Positions 17,810-26,814 of a stretch of DNA of 64,000 nt are shown piece by piece. The stretch is taken from the NCBI GenBank assembly GCA_963745865.1, contig CAVUYZ010000004.1, positions 1 through 64,000 of the forward strand. Direction: 5' to 3'. The stretch comes from JAHEDH01 sp963745865. GTDB taxonomy: Bacteria; Actinomycetota; Acidimicrobiia; Spongiisociales; ZC4RG35. The stretch's first letter is position 1. Every line of letters starts with the position of its first letter. Below the pieces are notes generated by a model. The model made no database searches and was not told where the DNA came from. It saw only the letters and a list, made by a program, of their open reading frames with translations. The position numbers and the translations under genes were made by a program.

Positions 17810-18620
17810 GTGTATCCGAATCGCATTGTCTGTCTCACCGAAGAGCCGACCGAGGTGCTGTACGCCCTGGGCGAAGAGGACCGGATCGTAGGGATCTCCC
17901 AGTTCACGGTTCGCCCCGAACGGGCGACCACAGAGAAGCCCAAGGTCTCGGCGTTCACCAGCGCACGGACCGAGAAGATCCTCGCGCTGGAACCCGATCT
18001 CGTCGTCGGGTTCTCCGATATCCAGGCCGACATCGCTCGTGATCTGATCAAGGCCGGCGTCGAGGTGTGGATCAGCAACCATCGAACCGTCGCCGGGATC
18101 GTCGGATACGTTCGGAGACTCGGTGCGATGGTCGGAGTGGCGGAGCGGGCGGATGCATATGCAATCGTCGCTCGAGTCGCACATCGAGGCCGTGCGGGCC
18201 GCAGGTGAGGCGCTCCCGAACCGACCCCGGGTGTACTTCGAAGAGTGGGACGACCCGATGATCTCTGGGATCGGCTGGGTGTCCGAGATCATTGACATCG
18301 CAGGCGGCATCGACGTGTTTGCCGACCTCGCCACCCAGTCGCTCGCCCAGGGCAGGATCGTCGCCGATCACACCGAGGTCATCCGCAGAGAGCCAGACAT
18401 CATGTTGGCGTCGTGGTGTGGCAAGAAGTTCCAGCCGGCGGTCGTCGAGGCGCGCGATGGGTGGCCCGGGATGGCCGCGCTCCGGACGGGCCAGGTCCAC
18501 GAACTCGATGCGTCGATCATCCTCCAGCCGGGACCGGCCGCTCTCACCGACGGGCTGGACGCCGTCCACCGGATCGTGGAGCAATGGGGCCACCCCTCAC
18601 AGGCGCAGAATCGTGGATAG
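17810..18620 (+). CDS. BtuF/FhuD-like periplasmic-binding-fold protein without signal peptide (frameshifted)
   Basis: Belongs to the PF01497 family of cobalamin/iron-siderophore binding proteins. The N-terminal part reads RIVCLTEEPTEVLYALGEED and KILALEPDLVVGFSDI; the second frame reads ALPNRPRVYFEEWDDP, GIGWVSEIIDIAGG and ADHTEVIRREPDI, then the C-terminal histidine-containing end. The frames meet near 18155. The start is GTG at 17810. There is no signal peptide or lipobox, unlike a transporter component, and no ABC permease is adjacent. Signal-less members of this type are known in bacteria, but their role is unclear; cytoplasmic cobalamin or corrinoid binding is one option. Confidence 0.75.
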
Positions 18621-18629
18621 CCTGCAGAT

Positions 18630-20045
18630 GTGACATCACTGCCCGCCGAGCGCGACATCTACTGCAACCGGACACTCAACCTGCGATCGATCAAGGTCAT
18701 CGGATACGACCTCGACTACACCCTCGTCCACTACAACACTCTCGAATGGGAGCGCAGGGCCTATCACCACACCCGCGTGCGGCTCGCCGAACGGGGGTGG
18801 CCGGTCGACGATCTGACGTTCGATCCCGACCAGGTGATCCAGGGGCTGACCCTCGACCTCGAGCTGGGCAACCTGCTCAAGGTGACCCGTTTCGGATATG
18901 TGATCCGGGCGGTTCACGGCACCCGGCTGCTCGAGTTCGATGAGCTCCGCCGGGCGTACGCCGGGACGTTCGTCGATCTGTCCGAGCCGCGATGGCGCTT
19001 CGTCAACACGCTGTTCTCGCTGTCTGAGGCGACGCTGTTCGCCCAGCTCGTCGACCTGGCCGACAAGGGATCCATCCCCGAGGTGATGGGATACGACGAT
19101 CTCTACCGGACCATCCTCGGTGCGCTGAACGCCGCTCATCTCGAGGGAACGCTCAAGGGAGAGATACTCGCCGACCCCGATCAGGTTCATCGAGCCAGAC
19201 CCCGACGTGGTCGACACTCTGCGAGACCAGCGGAGCGCCGGGAAGCACCTCATGCTGATCACCAACTCCGATTGGGGCTATGCCAACCGGATCATGACCC
19301 ATGTGTTCGATCCGGAGTTGGGACGCGGGAGAGACCTGGCGTGATCTCTTCGACACGGTGATCGTGTCGTCCAACAAGCCAGGATTCTTTGCTGGCAATC
19401 AACAGCTCTATCGGGTGGTAGACGAGGAGCAGGGTCTGCTCAGGCCCGAGTACGGCATGATCGAGCCCGGTGGGGTCTATTTCGGGGGCTCGGCCCGCCG
19501 GGTCGAGGAGAGCCTGGGTGTGTCCGGCGACGAGATCCTGTATGTGGGTGACCATCTCTTCGGTGACGTCCATGTGTCGAAGTCGCTGCTCCGGTGGCGG
19601 ACTGCGCTCGTGATCCGCGAACTCGAATCCGAGATCGTGGCGTTGCACGGGTTCGCCGAGAGCGAGGGGGAGTTGGTCGAGATGATGGCCGAGAAGCAAC
19701 GGTTGGAGTCGCAGTTGGCAGAGCTCCGGCTCGAGCGCCAGCAGATTCGCGCAGGCTCTCGTCCGGCCGAGCGAACGTGCCGACGTCGACAGCGAGTTCG
19801 ATCTCGTCCGACGCGGCCTCTCCGAACTGGATGACCGGCTCACGCCGTTGGCAATCGCGGCGGGAACGCTCAGCAACGATGCCTGGGGACTCCTCATGCG
19901 GTCCGGTGTCGACAAGAGCCTCTATGCGAGACAGGTCGAGCGGTACGCGGACGTGTACACCTCGCGTGTCTCAAACTTCAGGGCGGCCACCCCGTACGCC
20001 TTCCTTCGGGCGTTTCGGAGCCCGCTTCCCCACGATGCGGTCTGA
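18630..20045 (+). CDS. HAD-type purine 5'-nucleotidase family protein (three frameshifts)
   Basis: Resembles the cytosolic IMP/GMP 5'-nucleotidase (cN-II, NT5DC) family, which is best known in eukaryotes. Seen: IKVIGYDLDYTLVHYNTLEWE with the DxDxT nucleophile (about residue 26), then in another frame GKHLMLITNSDWGYANRIM (motif II), then in a third VIVSSNKPGFF and GDEILYVGDHLFGDV (motif IV), and finally FRAATPYAFLRAFRSPLPHD. Breaks fall near 19182, 19320 and 19752. All domains are present in order, about 470 residues in total, so indels in the data are more likely than decay. The start is GTG at 18630, ten bases after the BtuF-like gene. Confidence 0.75.
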
Positions 20046-20142
20046 CGACTGACGTCGGCTGGATCGGTTGGCATCTATGGGATGGAGGTGGTGTTGCGTT
20101 CGCTAGCGTGAGCGCCGTCCCCGAGACGACCAGGTAGCGACA

Positions 20143-21282
20143 GTGGCAGGGCCACTCCTCACATCGCCAGAGCGCCCGATCGGCACGCCACTGCGGTCCA
20201 CCTTCGTCCTGGCGTTGCTCTATCTGTTCCTCGTCGGCGTCAAGCTGCTCGAGTCGGGAATCAAAGGAATCGGGTCCGACTACACCGACCCGCTGTTCGA
20301 GAGCGTCTCGAATCCCGTGGCCGGGCTGTTCGTCGGGATCCTGGCGACGGTGTTGGTGCAGTCGTCGTCGGTCACGACGTCCACCATCGTGGGGCTGGTG
20401 GCGAGCGGAGTGATCGGCGTCGAGGCGGCCGTCCCGATGATCATGGGAGCCAACATCGGGACCACCGTGACGAACACGCTGGTCTCGCTCACCCACGCCC
20501 GCCGCGGTGAAGAGTTCAGGTCGGCGCTCACGGCTGCGACGATGCACGACTTCTTCAACCTCCTCGCGGTGGCCGTTCTGCTGCCGCTCGAGCTTCTGAC
20601 AGGGATGCTGTCGAGAGCGGCGACCTGGATCGCAGAGCTGATGGTCGATGGGAGCGTGGGTGCCGAGTTCGACTCGCCGATCAAAGCTGCGGTTTCGTGG
20701 GCAGGTTCGGTTGTGCGAGATCTGATCGATTCGCTGCTCGCCAACGCCACGGTGTCCAGCGTCGTATCGATCGTCGCTGCGATCGGGATCATCTTCGTGG
20801 CACTCACCTTCATCACGAAGAACATGCGGGTGCTGGTGGCCGACCGGATCGAGCGTGCGCTCAACGCGGCACTCGCCAGGTCCGGGCTCGTGGGCATCCT
20901 CGTCGGGGTGATCGTCACGATCTCGGTGCAGTCGTCGAGTATCACGACGTCGATCTTGATTCCGCTGGTTGCGTCCGGCGTGCTGGTAGTGCGCAACGCC
21001 TATCCGATCACCCTCGGAGCGAACATCGGGACGACGGTCACGGCTCTGCTCGCAGCCATGGCCGCCGGTTCTGTCGACGGGCTCACGATCGCGTTCACGC
21101 ACACACTGTTCAATGTGGTGGCGATCCTGATCATCTATCCGTGGCCGCGCATCAGGTACCTCCCGGTGGTGCTCGCCGAACACCTCGCCGACATGGCGAT
21201 GCGCCACAAGTCACTGGCTCTCGGATACACATTCAGTATGTTCGTGGTATTGCCGCTCGTTGGCATCCTCGTACTCGGATAG
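20143..21282 (+). CDS. Na+/phosphate cotransporter, NptA/YjbB type
   Basis: Sodium-coupled phosphate transporter of 379 residues with about nine membrane spans in two inverted halves. Each half has the hallmark QSSS motif: VLVQSSSVTTSTIVGLVASG and VQSSSITTSILIPLVASG. Each is followed by a GANIGTTVT repeat. E. coli YjbB carries a C-terminal PhoU domain in the same chain; here that domain is a separate gene directly downstream. The start is GTG at 20143. Roles in phosphate uptake or in efflux of excess phosphate are both known for the family. Confidence 0.88.
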   Translation: MAGPLLTSPERPIGTPLRSTFVLALLYLFLVGVKLLESGIKGIGSDYTDPLFESVSNPVAGLFVGILATVLVQSSSVTTSTIVGLVASGVIGVEAAVPMIMGANIGTTVTNTLVSLTHARRGEEFRSALTAATMHDFFNLLAVAVLLPLELLTGMLSRAATWIAELMVDGSVGAEFDSPIKAAVSWAGSVVRDLIDSLLANATVSSVVSIVAAIGIIFVALTFITKNMRVLVADRIERALNAALARSGLVGILVGVIVTISVQSSSITTSILIPLVASGVLVVRNAYPITLGANIGTTVTALLAAMAAGSVDGLTIAFTHTLFNVVAILIIYPWPRIRYLPVVLAEHLADMAMRHKSLALGYTFSMFVVLPLVGILVLG

Positions 21283-21292
21283 GAGGCAGGCG

Positions 21293-21958
21293 ATGGTGAT
21301 GGAGTTCTTCAGAAGTCGGGGAGAGTCGACGATCGGTGACGTCGAGCAGTTGCTCGTCACGATGCTCGAAGACGGCCTCGCCGTCTATGACGCGGCAACC
21401 AGCGCCGTGTTCGGTGGAGGCAAGAGCAGGGAGACCAAGCACACGGTCCGCTCGATCGACCAGGGGATCAACCGGGCCCAGCAGAACGTCCGGAGGGCAT
21501 TGATGATGCACTCGGCGGTTTCGGGCACCGACCTCCCCGTCGTGCTCGCCTATATGTCGATCGTCAAGGATGCCGAGCGCGTCGGAGATCACGCCAAGAA
21601 CCTCTACGACCTCGCCAGGTGGGGCGCAGACTTCTCCGGGGCCGGCGACGTCGACGAATTGACGCGATATCGGGATGCCGTCGGGCAACTGATCGTGGAC
21701 ACGAAGAACACGTTCGCCTCGAATGACGAGGAGATGGCCCAGCGGCTGATCAACAAAGCCGACGGATTCCTGTCAGATCATGAGAGCAATGTGAAGCGGG
21801 CCTTCCGGTCGGACGCGCCGGCCAGTGATGCCGTGGCTCGGGCCCTCTACTTCCGGTACCTCAAGCGAATTACGGCACACCTGATGAACATGCTCACTGC
21901 GCTGGTGATGCCGCTCGATCAGCTCGACTACTACGACGAGACCCCCGAGGATCGCTGA
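21293..21958 (+). CDS. PhoU-domain protein partner of the Na/Pi cotransporter
   Basis: All-helical PhoU-like protein of 221 residues: VEQLLVTMLEDGLAVYD, a second helix pair with VLAYMSIVKDAERVGDHAKNLYDLA (the family metal-binding motif), and YFRYLKRITAHLMNMLTALV near the end. ATG at 21293 has a strong AGGAGG at 21281-21286, immediately after the transporter stop, so the two are cotranscribed. It probably gates the transporter according to phosphate status. Confidence 0.85.
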   Translation: MVMEFFRSRGESTIGDVEQLLVTMLEDGLAVYDAATSAVFGGGKSRETKHTVRSIDQGINRAQQNVRRALMMHSAVSGTDLPVVLAYMSIVKDAERVGDHAKNLYDLARWGADFSGAGDVDELTRYRDAVGQLIVDTKNTFASNDEEMAQRLINKADGFLSDHESNVKRAFRSDAPASDAVARALYFRYLKRITAHLMNMLTALVMPLDQLDYYDETPEDR

Positions 21959-21966
21959 GTCCGCAG

Positions 21967-23237
21967 TCAGACGAGGAAGGCGAGTCCCACCGACAGCACG
22001 ATCGCTCCGACCGCGCCTGGAAGCACCGACTTCCTGATCCCCGGCGAACCGGTCGCCCACACGATTCCAGCCTTGACGGCGGTGTTGGCCGCCGACGCCA
22101 ACACGATCGCGTTCGACGCAGTAGCCGGGTCGATCGAGCCGTCGCCGCTCAGTTGAGACATCGAGAGGGTGATCGCGTCGACGTCGGCGAGACCGGAGGC
22201 GATTGCCCCGACATAGATTCCTGTCGATCCCAACCACATGTCGAGTGCCTTGGATCCGATGAGCACCGCGCCATAGAGGAGGCCGAACTGGATCGCCGGA
22301 GCGAGCTTGAACGGGTTCGAGAAGCTCTCGCCCCGACCGGCCGTTGCGGTGGCCTCACCCTCGTCCCGGAAGTAGAGCGCACCGGCCCATCCGGCGGCGA
22401 CGAGCCCGCCGGCCGTGATCGGAAGCCACACCCTGGGAAGGAGCCCGGTGTTGACGACACCCACCTCGATGAGGATTCGGCCGAACATGATCACCCATGC
22501 CAGCAGCACCCCGAGTCCGAGCACCCGGGACAGGGGTTCGTTCGACCGGCTTCGCTCCGAGAGCGTCATCGTCGCTGCGGTCGAAGAGACGAGCCCACCG
22601 AGGATCCCGGTGAGTCCGATGCCCCGCCGTGGACCGACGGCCTTGATGAGGATGTACCCGACGAAGGAGAGCCCGGAGATGAACACCACCATCAAACCCA
22701 CGTTGTAGGGGCTCACGGCGTCCCATGGGCTCGGGCCGAATGTCTCGTCCGGCAGCAGCGGGAGGGCGAGAGCGGCGACGATCGCGAATTTCAGGGTGGC
22801 GAAGACGTCTTCCTGTCCGATGCGTGCCGACAGCTTCCGGGTGAACGGCTTGACGGCGAGCACCGTCGCCGTCAACACACCGAGCGCGGCGGCGATGGGG
22901 AGCTCGTCGAACCCCGCCAGCGCACCGGCGATGAAGGTGATGATGGCCGCCATCTCGGTCGTGAGGCCGATCTCGCCGTTCTTGGTTCCGGCGTAGTAAC
23001 CGATCGCAAGCAAGGATCGAGACTGCGAGGACGACGGTCGCGAGGATCAGCGGCTGTTCGTGTCTGCTCGGAGAGGAGTGCGGCGATGGCGCCGCTGACG
23101 CTGATGAGCGAGAAGGTGCGTGCTCCCCCGAGGAGGTCGTCGAGGTCGTTCTGCTTGGCGTATTCACGTTGCATGCCGACGAGCAATCCGACGCCGAGCG
23201 CTACTCCGACCCGCGCCATGACATCAACGAAATCCAT
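21967..23237 (-). CDS. MgtC/SapB-DUF4010 family membrane protein (frameshifted)
   Basis: Multi-spanning membrane protein. The N-terminal frame is MgtC-like (VALGVGLLVGMQREYAKQND, then GARTFSLISVSGAIAALLS). A short third frame gives HEQPLILATVVLAVSILA, and the long frame gives NGEIGLTTEMAAIITFIAG followed by the DUF4010 region (LPLLPDETFGPSPWDAVSPY, GLTGILGGLVSSTAATMTLS). Two breaks, near 23055 and 23010, separate the pieces, all within the third or fourth membrane span. Assembled length is about 420 residues, as in intact relatives. Function is unknown; MgtC relatives act in ion or Mg2+ homeostasis. Repeat element copy 2 lies just upstream. Confidence 0.78.
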
Positions 23238-23307
23238 TCAGTTCCTCCTCGCCATCCCAGGATACGAACCCCCACCACCCCGGAAAGAGCAGTAAGACCT
23301 CTGCGCA

Positions 23308-23425
23308 AACCCAGGGTTGCAGTGACGACATACCGTGCCTGGGGCCCACGGTTGCCGACGGCGGTCGGGTACAGGCGCGAACCGTGGGCTCCTGAGACGA
23401 CATACCGTGCCCACAACCCTGGGTT
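23308..23425. repeat. 118-bp inverted-repeat element, copy 2
   Basis: Same length and ends as 2918-3035: AACCCAGGGTTG at the left and CAACCCTGGGTT at the right, with inner arms ACGACATACCGTG and GGGGCCCACGGTT. The arms pair with each other over most of their length. The central 20-30 bp differ from copy 1, as does the flanking DNA. It occupies the gap between the divergent DUF4010 and acyl-CoA synthetase genes. No other feature is seen in the 217-bp gap except a G-run before the GTG start at 23455. Confidence 0.85.
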
Positions 23426-23454
23426 GAGAACAGGGCGCGCCGTACACTTGGGGG

Positions 23455-25029
23455 GTGGCCCGGCCGTACTTTCGGTATCGAGAGGGACTGACGTTCGAGG
23501 ATCTCGTCGCCGGGATTCACCTTCGATGTCCCCGAGCGGTTCAACCTTGGCTCGGCCTGCTGTGATCCCCATCCCGCCGATGCCGTCGCCCTGATCTCGA
23601 TCTCCGATGACGGATCCCGGGAAGAGACGACCTACGGAGAGCTGTCCGATCGATCCTCACGGCTGGCGGGAGCCCTCCAACGCACCGGCATCGGTCGGGG
23701 CGACAGGGTGGGGGTGGTGGCACCGCAGTCGCTGGCCACCGCGATCGCCCATCTCGGAATCTGGAAGCTCGGCGCGGTCTCGTTGCCGCTCGCCTCGCTG
23801 TTCGGTCCGGATGCGCTCCGGTACCGACTCACGGACTCCGGCGCACAGACGGCGATCGTGTCGCCCGACAACGTGGCCAAAGTGCGTGAGGCCGTGAGCG
23901 GTTTGCCGATCATCGAGGTCGGCGCCGAGTTCGACGCCCTCACATCCGGCGCTCCGATCGCGCCGGTCGACACCGGCTCGGAGGACCCGGTGTTCTTGAT
24001 CTACACATCGGGGACGACCGGCCCGCCCAAGGGAGCGCTCCACGCGCATCGGACCCTGTTCGGCCATCTCCCGGCCTTCGAGCTGTACTACGACTTCGCC
24101 CCGCAACCGGGGGACATCATCTGGACACCGGCCGACTGGGCATGGATCGGAGCGCTGATGGATGTGGTCGTCCCCGCCTGGTTCTACGGGATGACGGTGC
24201 TCACCGACCGCGCCGACTTCGAGCCGCATCATGCGGTCAGACTGATGGCCGATCACGGCGTGACGTTGGCTTTCCTTCCCCCGACAGCGCTCAAGATGAT
24301 GCGCGCGGCGGGAGTCGACGGCTCCGGCCTTCGGCTCCGAGCGATCTTCACCGGCGGTGAGCCACTCGGCGAGGAGATGCTCAGTTGGGCGAACGACACA
24401 CTCGGCTGTGCGATCAACGAGGGCTACGGGCAGACCGAGGCCAACATCGTCGCCGGTAACTCGTCACGGGTGTGGCCGGTGCGGCCGGGCTCGATGGGCA
24501 AGGCGATACCCGGACACGACGTCCAGGTCCAGGACGATGACGGGGAGCGACTGATCGGTGAGATCGGCGAGATCGTCGTTCGACACCCGACCCCGTGATG
24601 ATGCTGGAGTACTGGAACAAGCCCGAGGCGACCGAGGCCAAGTTCCGGGACGGGTGGCTCCTGACTGGGGATCTCGGCCGGGAGGATGCGGATGGATACC
24701 TGTGGTTCGAGAGTCGCAAGGACGACGTGATCCTGTCGATGGGCTATCGGATCGGACCCGGCGAGATCGAGGAGTCGCTGATTGCCCACCCCTCGGTGGC
24801 GATGTGTGCCGTGATCGGAGTACCGGACGATCTGCGTGGAGAAGTCCCCGCCGCCTTCATCGTGCTCCGCGACTCATGGCCTGCCACCGACGATCTGGCG
24901 ACCGAACTGCAGCATCATGTGAGGACCAGGCTGGCTGCCCACGAAGTGCCGAGGCGTATCACCTTCGTCGACGACCTTCCCCGTACCACTACCGGCAAGA
25001 TCATGCGTCGGGCGCTCCGAGGCCGCTGA
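23455..25029 (+). CDS. AMP-forming acyl-CoA synthetase (frameshifted)
   Basis: ANL-superfamily acyl-CoA ligase of about 520 residues, nearest in look to short/medium-chain (AcsM-like) synthetases. Seen: the N-terminal FEDLVAG/FTFDVPERFNLGSACCD, AMP-binding FLIYTSGTTGPPKGALHAH, ADWAWIGALMDVV, NEGYGQTEANIVAGN, the hinge ESRKDDVILSMGYRIGPGEIEE and the catalytic lysine RTTTGKIMRRALRG. Frames break near 23512 (dropping one base gives VAGFTFDV) and near 24594 (between RHPTP and VMMLEYWNKP). It stands alone with repeat copy 2 directly upstream. Substrate cannot be set from sequence. Confidence 0.85.
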
Positions 25030-25082
25030 GTACGGCTGGATCCGCACATCCTCTCGAGCTGCCGGACGATCGTCGAGCTGAC

Positions 25083-26075
25083 TCAGCCCTGGGCGAGCAG
25101 GGGCGACCGCCAATCCACCGGCAGGAGCTCATGGATGCCGTCGATCCCCTTCAACTCGGCGAGGAACGAGTCGCCAAACCGAAATGAGGGGTCGGCGCCA
25201 ACGAGTTCCCGAATCACCGAGGAGACCACGATTTGTCCTCCGGCAGCGGCGGAAGTGACTCGGGCCGCCTTGTTGACCGCCAGGCCCATGACGTCGGTGT
25301 CGGTGCGGATCACGTCGCCCGCGTGGACGCCGATCCGCACCGCGTACGGGGCGTCTGCCGTCACGGTGGCTTGCTGGACGTCGACCGCACACCGGACGCC
25401 GGCTCGAGCCGAGGCGAACACGAGGAGGGCACCATCGCCCACGGACTTGATCACCTGGCCGCCCCTGCGTTCGGCGAGGTCGCCGACCAGTGAGATGTGC
25501 TCGGCCATCAGGTGGCTGTACCGACGATCGCCCATTTCCCGGGCATGTGCCGTGGAGTTCTCCACATCGGTGAACATGAGGGTCAGCATCCCCTCGTCGG
25601 CAAACTCCCCGAAATCCCTCTCGACATCGAGCGAGTCCAGGAGTTCCGAGACGGTGACGGTGAGGTCGAAGCCGAGCGTTTCCGCGTTCGGGACCGGATC
25701 GGACGAGTGCCACTGGACCAACCGCCACGTTCCGACGTCGAGCACGAACACGAAGGTGTGCCGCATCTCCCATTCGGCATCTCCCAGCCTCGCTGAGACC
25801 CTTGCCGCCCCCCAGGCGACGTGACCCGCCTCCCAAGCCTCGAGGTGATCGAACTCGAACGACATGCCGGCCATCTCTCTGATCTGTGCCTCGAAGATGG
25901 GCATGAAGGTTTCATGATCCCACCACTCAGCGGGGTCGGTCCCGATCGCCCGGAAGTCGGGACCCAGCGTGATCATCCGGCGGAGCGCAGGGATGTCTCC
26001 GGACTCCATCGAACGAATCATCCTCGTGACAATTGCCTCGATCTCAGGTGACGGGCGGGACGTGATCTCCGGCAT
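25083..26075 (-). CDS. Class III adenylate/guanylate cyclase with N-terminal SnoaL-like domain
   Basis: Soluble nucleotidyl cyclase of 330 residues. Residues 1-125 look like a SnoaL/NTF2-type pocket (FDHLEAWEAGHVAWGAARVSA, EMRHTFVFVLDVGTWRLVQW). The C-terminal cyclase domain has LMFTDVENSTAHAREMGD with the first metal-binding aspartate, IKSVGDGALLVF with the substrate lysine and second aspartate, and DVMGLAVNKAARVTSAAAGG with the transition-state Asn/Arg region. Fusion of an NTF2-like sensor to a cyclase suggests ligand-controlled cAMP or cGMP synthesis. ATG at 26075 is preferred to a TTG six codons earlier. No partner gene is apparent. Confidence 0.82.
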   Translation of the reverse strand: MPEITSRPSPEIEAIVTRMIRSMESGDIPALRRMITLGPDFRAIGTDPAEWWDHETFMPIFEAQIREMAGMSFEFDHLEAWEAGHVAWGAARVSARLGDAEWEMRHTFVFVLDVGTWRLVQWHSSDPVPNAETLGFDLTVTVSELLDSLDVERDFGEFADEGMLTLMFTDVENSTAHAREMGDRRYSHLMAEHISLVGDLAERRGGQVIKSVGDGALLVFASARAGVRCAVDVQQATVTADAPYAVRIGVHAGDVIRTDTDVMGLAVNKAARVTSAAAGGQIVVSSVIRELVGADPSFRFGDSFLAELKGIDGIHELLPVDWRSPLLAQG

Positions 26076-26156
26076 GAAGCGGAACCGTAGCAATGGGATC
26101 TCACGGGGGCCCGCGATACCAGCGTCGATCCGATCGGGGTCGGCCCGGGAACCGGG

Positions 26157-26747
26157 TCAGTCCTCCTCGACGGTGATCGAGGCTGCGGTCATCTCCTCGA
26201 TGGCTCGCCGGCCGTCGCCCGGCTGGATCTCGACGGGGGCGGAGGCGGTAGCCAGGACCGTCGTCGCCAGACCATGGCGAGCCGAGTCCAGCGCAGTGGC
26301 GCGGACACACACATCGAGTGCGAGCCCGACGACGACGGTCTTGTCGATACCGCGATCTTCGAGCAGGCCACGAAGCGCAGTCGGGGTTTCCTCACCCGAG
26401 TCCGGGTCCCGCATCGAGAACCCCGAGTACCCGTCTTCTCCGTTCGATCCCTTGCGGACGGTCGGTCCGGCGGTCAGCAGGCGTGGGTGGAGCTCCGCCC
26501 CCCAGGTGTTCATCACACAGTGGACCGGCCAGACCCCTCCGTCCGTGTCGAAGTGCGGGGTCGAGGAAGGGTGCCAGTCCTGGGTGTAGACGACGAACGC
26601 CCCGGCGGCGGCAGCACGAATGATCTCGATGTTCGACGCCGCCACCACCTCCTCGCCACCGTCGACATACAGCGATCCCGACGGATCAGCGAAGTCGTTC
26701 TGCAGATCGACGACGATCAACGCCGTCTTCGTGTCGTAGGAAGCCAT
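26157..26747 (-). CDS. pncA: Nicotinamidase
   Basis: Hydrolyses nicotinamide to nicotinate for NAD salvage. Isochorismatase fold, 196 residues, with the catalytic triad visible: Asp in LIVVDLQNDF, Lys in TVRKGSNGEDGYSGF and Cys in GLALDVCVRATALDS. The metal site WHPSST...HFDTDGGVWPVHC is present. ATG at 26747 gives the expected N-terminus (ASYDTKTALIVVDLQ); the longer open frame upstream is not conserved-looking. It is divergent from pncB, which uses the product. Confidence 0.9.
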   Translation of the reverse strand: MASYDTKTALIVVDLQNDFADPSGSLYVDGGEEVVAASNIEIIRAAAAGAFVVYTQDWHPSSTPHFDTDGGVWPVHCVMNTWGAELHPRLLTAGPTVRKGSNGEDGYSGFSMRDPDSGEETPTALRGLLEDRGIDKTVVVGLALDVCVRATALDSARHGLATTVLATASAPVEIQPGDGRRAIEEMTAASITVEED

Positions 26748-26814
26748 GAGGCAACGATATGCGTTCTCGGCCGGGTCAGCCGGGCCGACGCCGCAGCCGG
26801 CCTGCGTACCCGCG

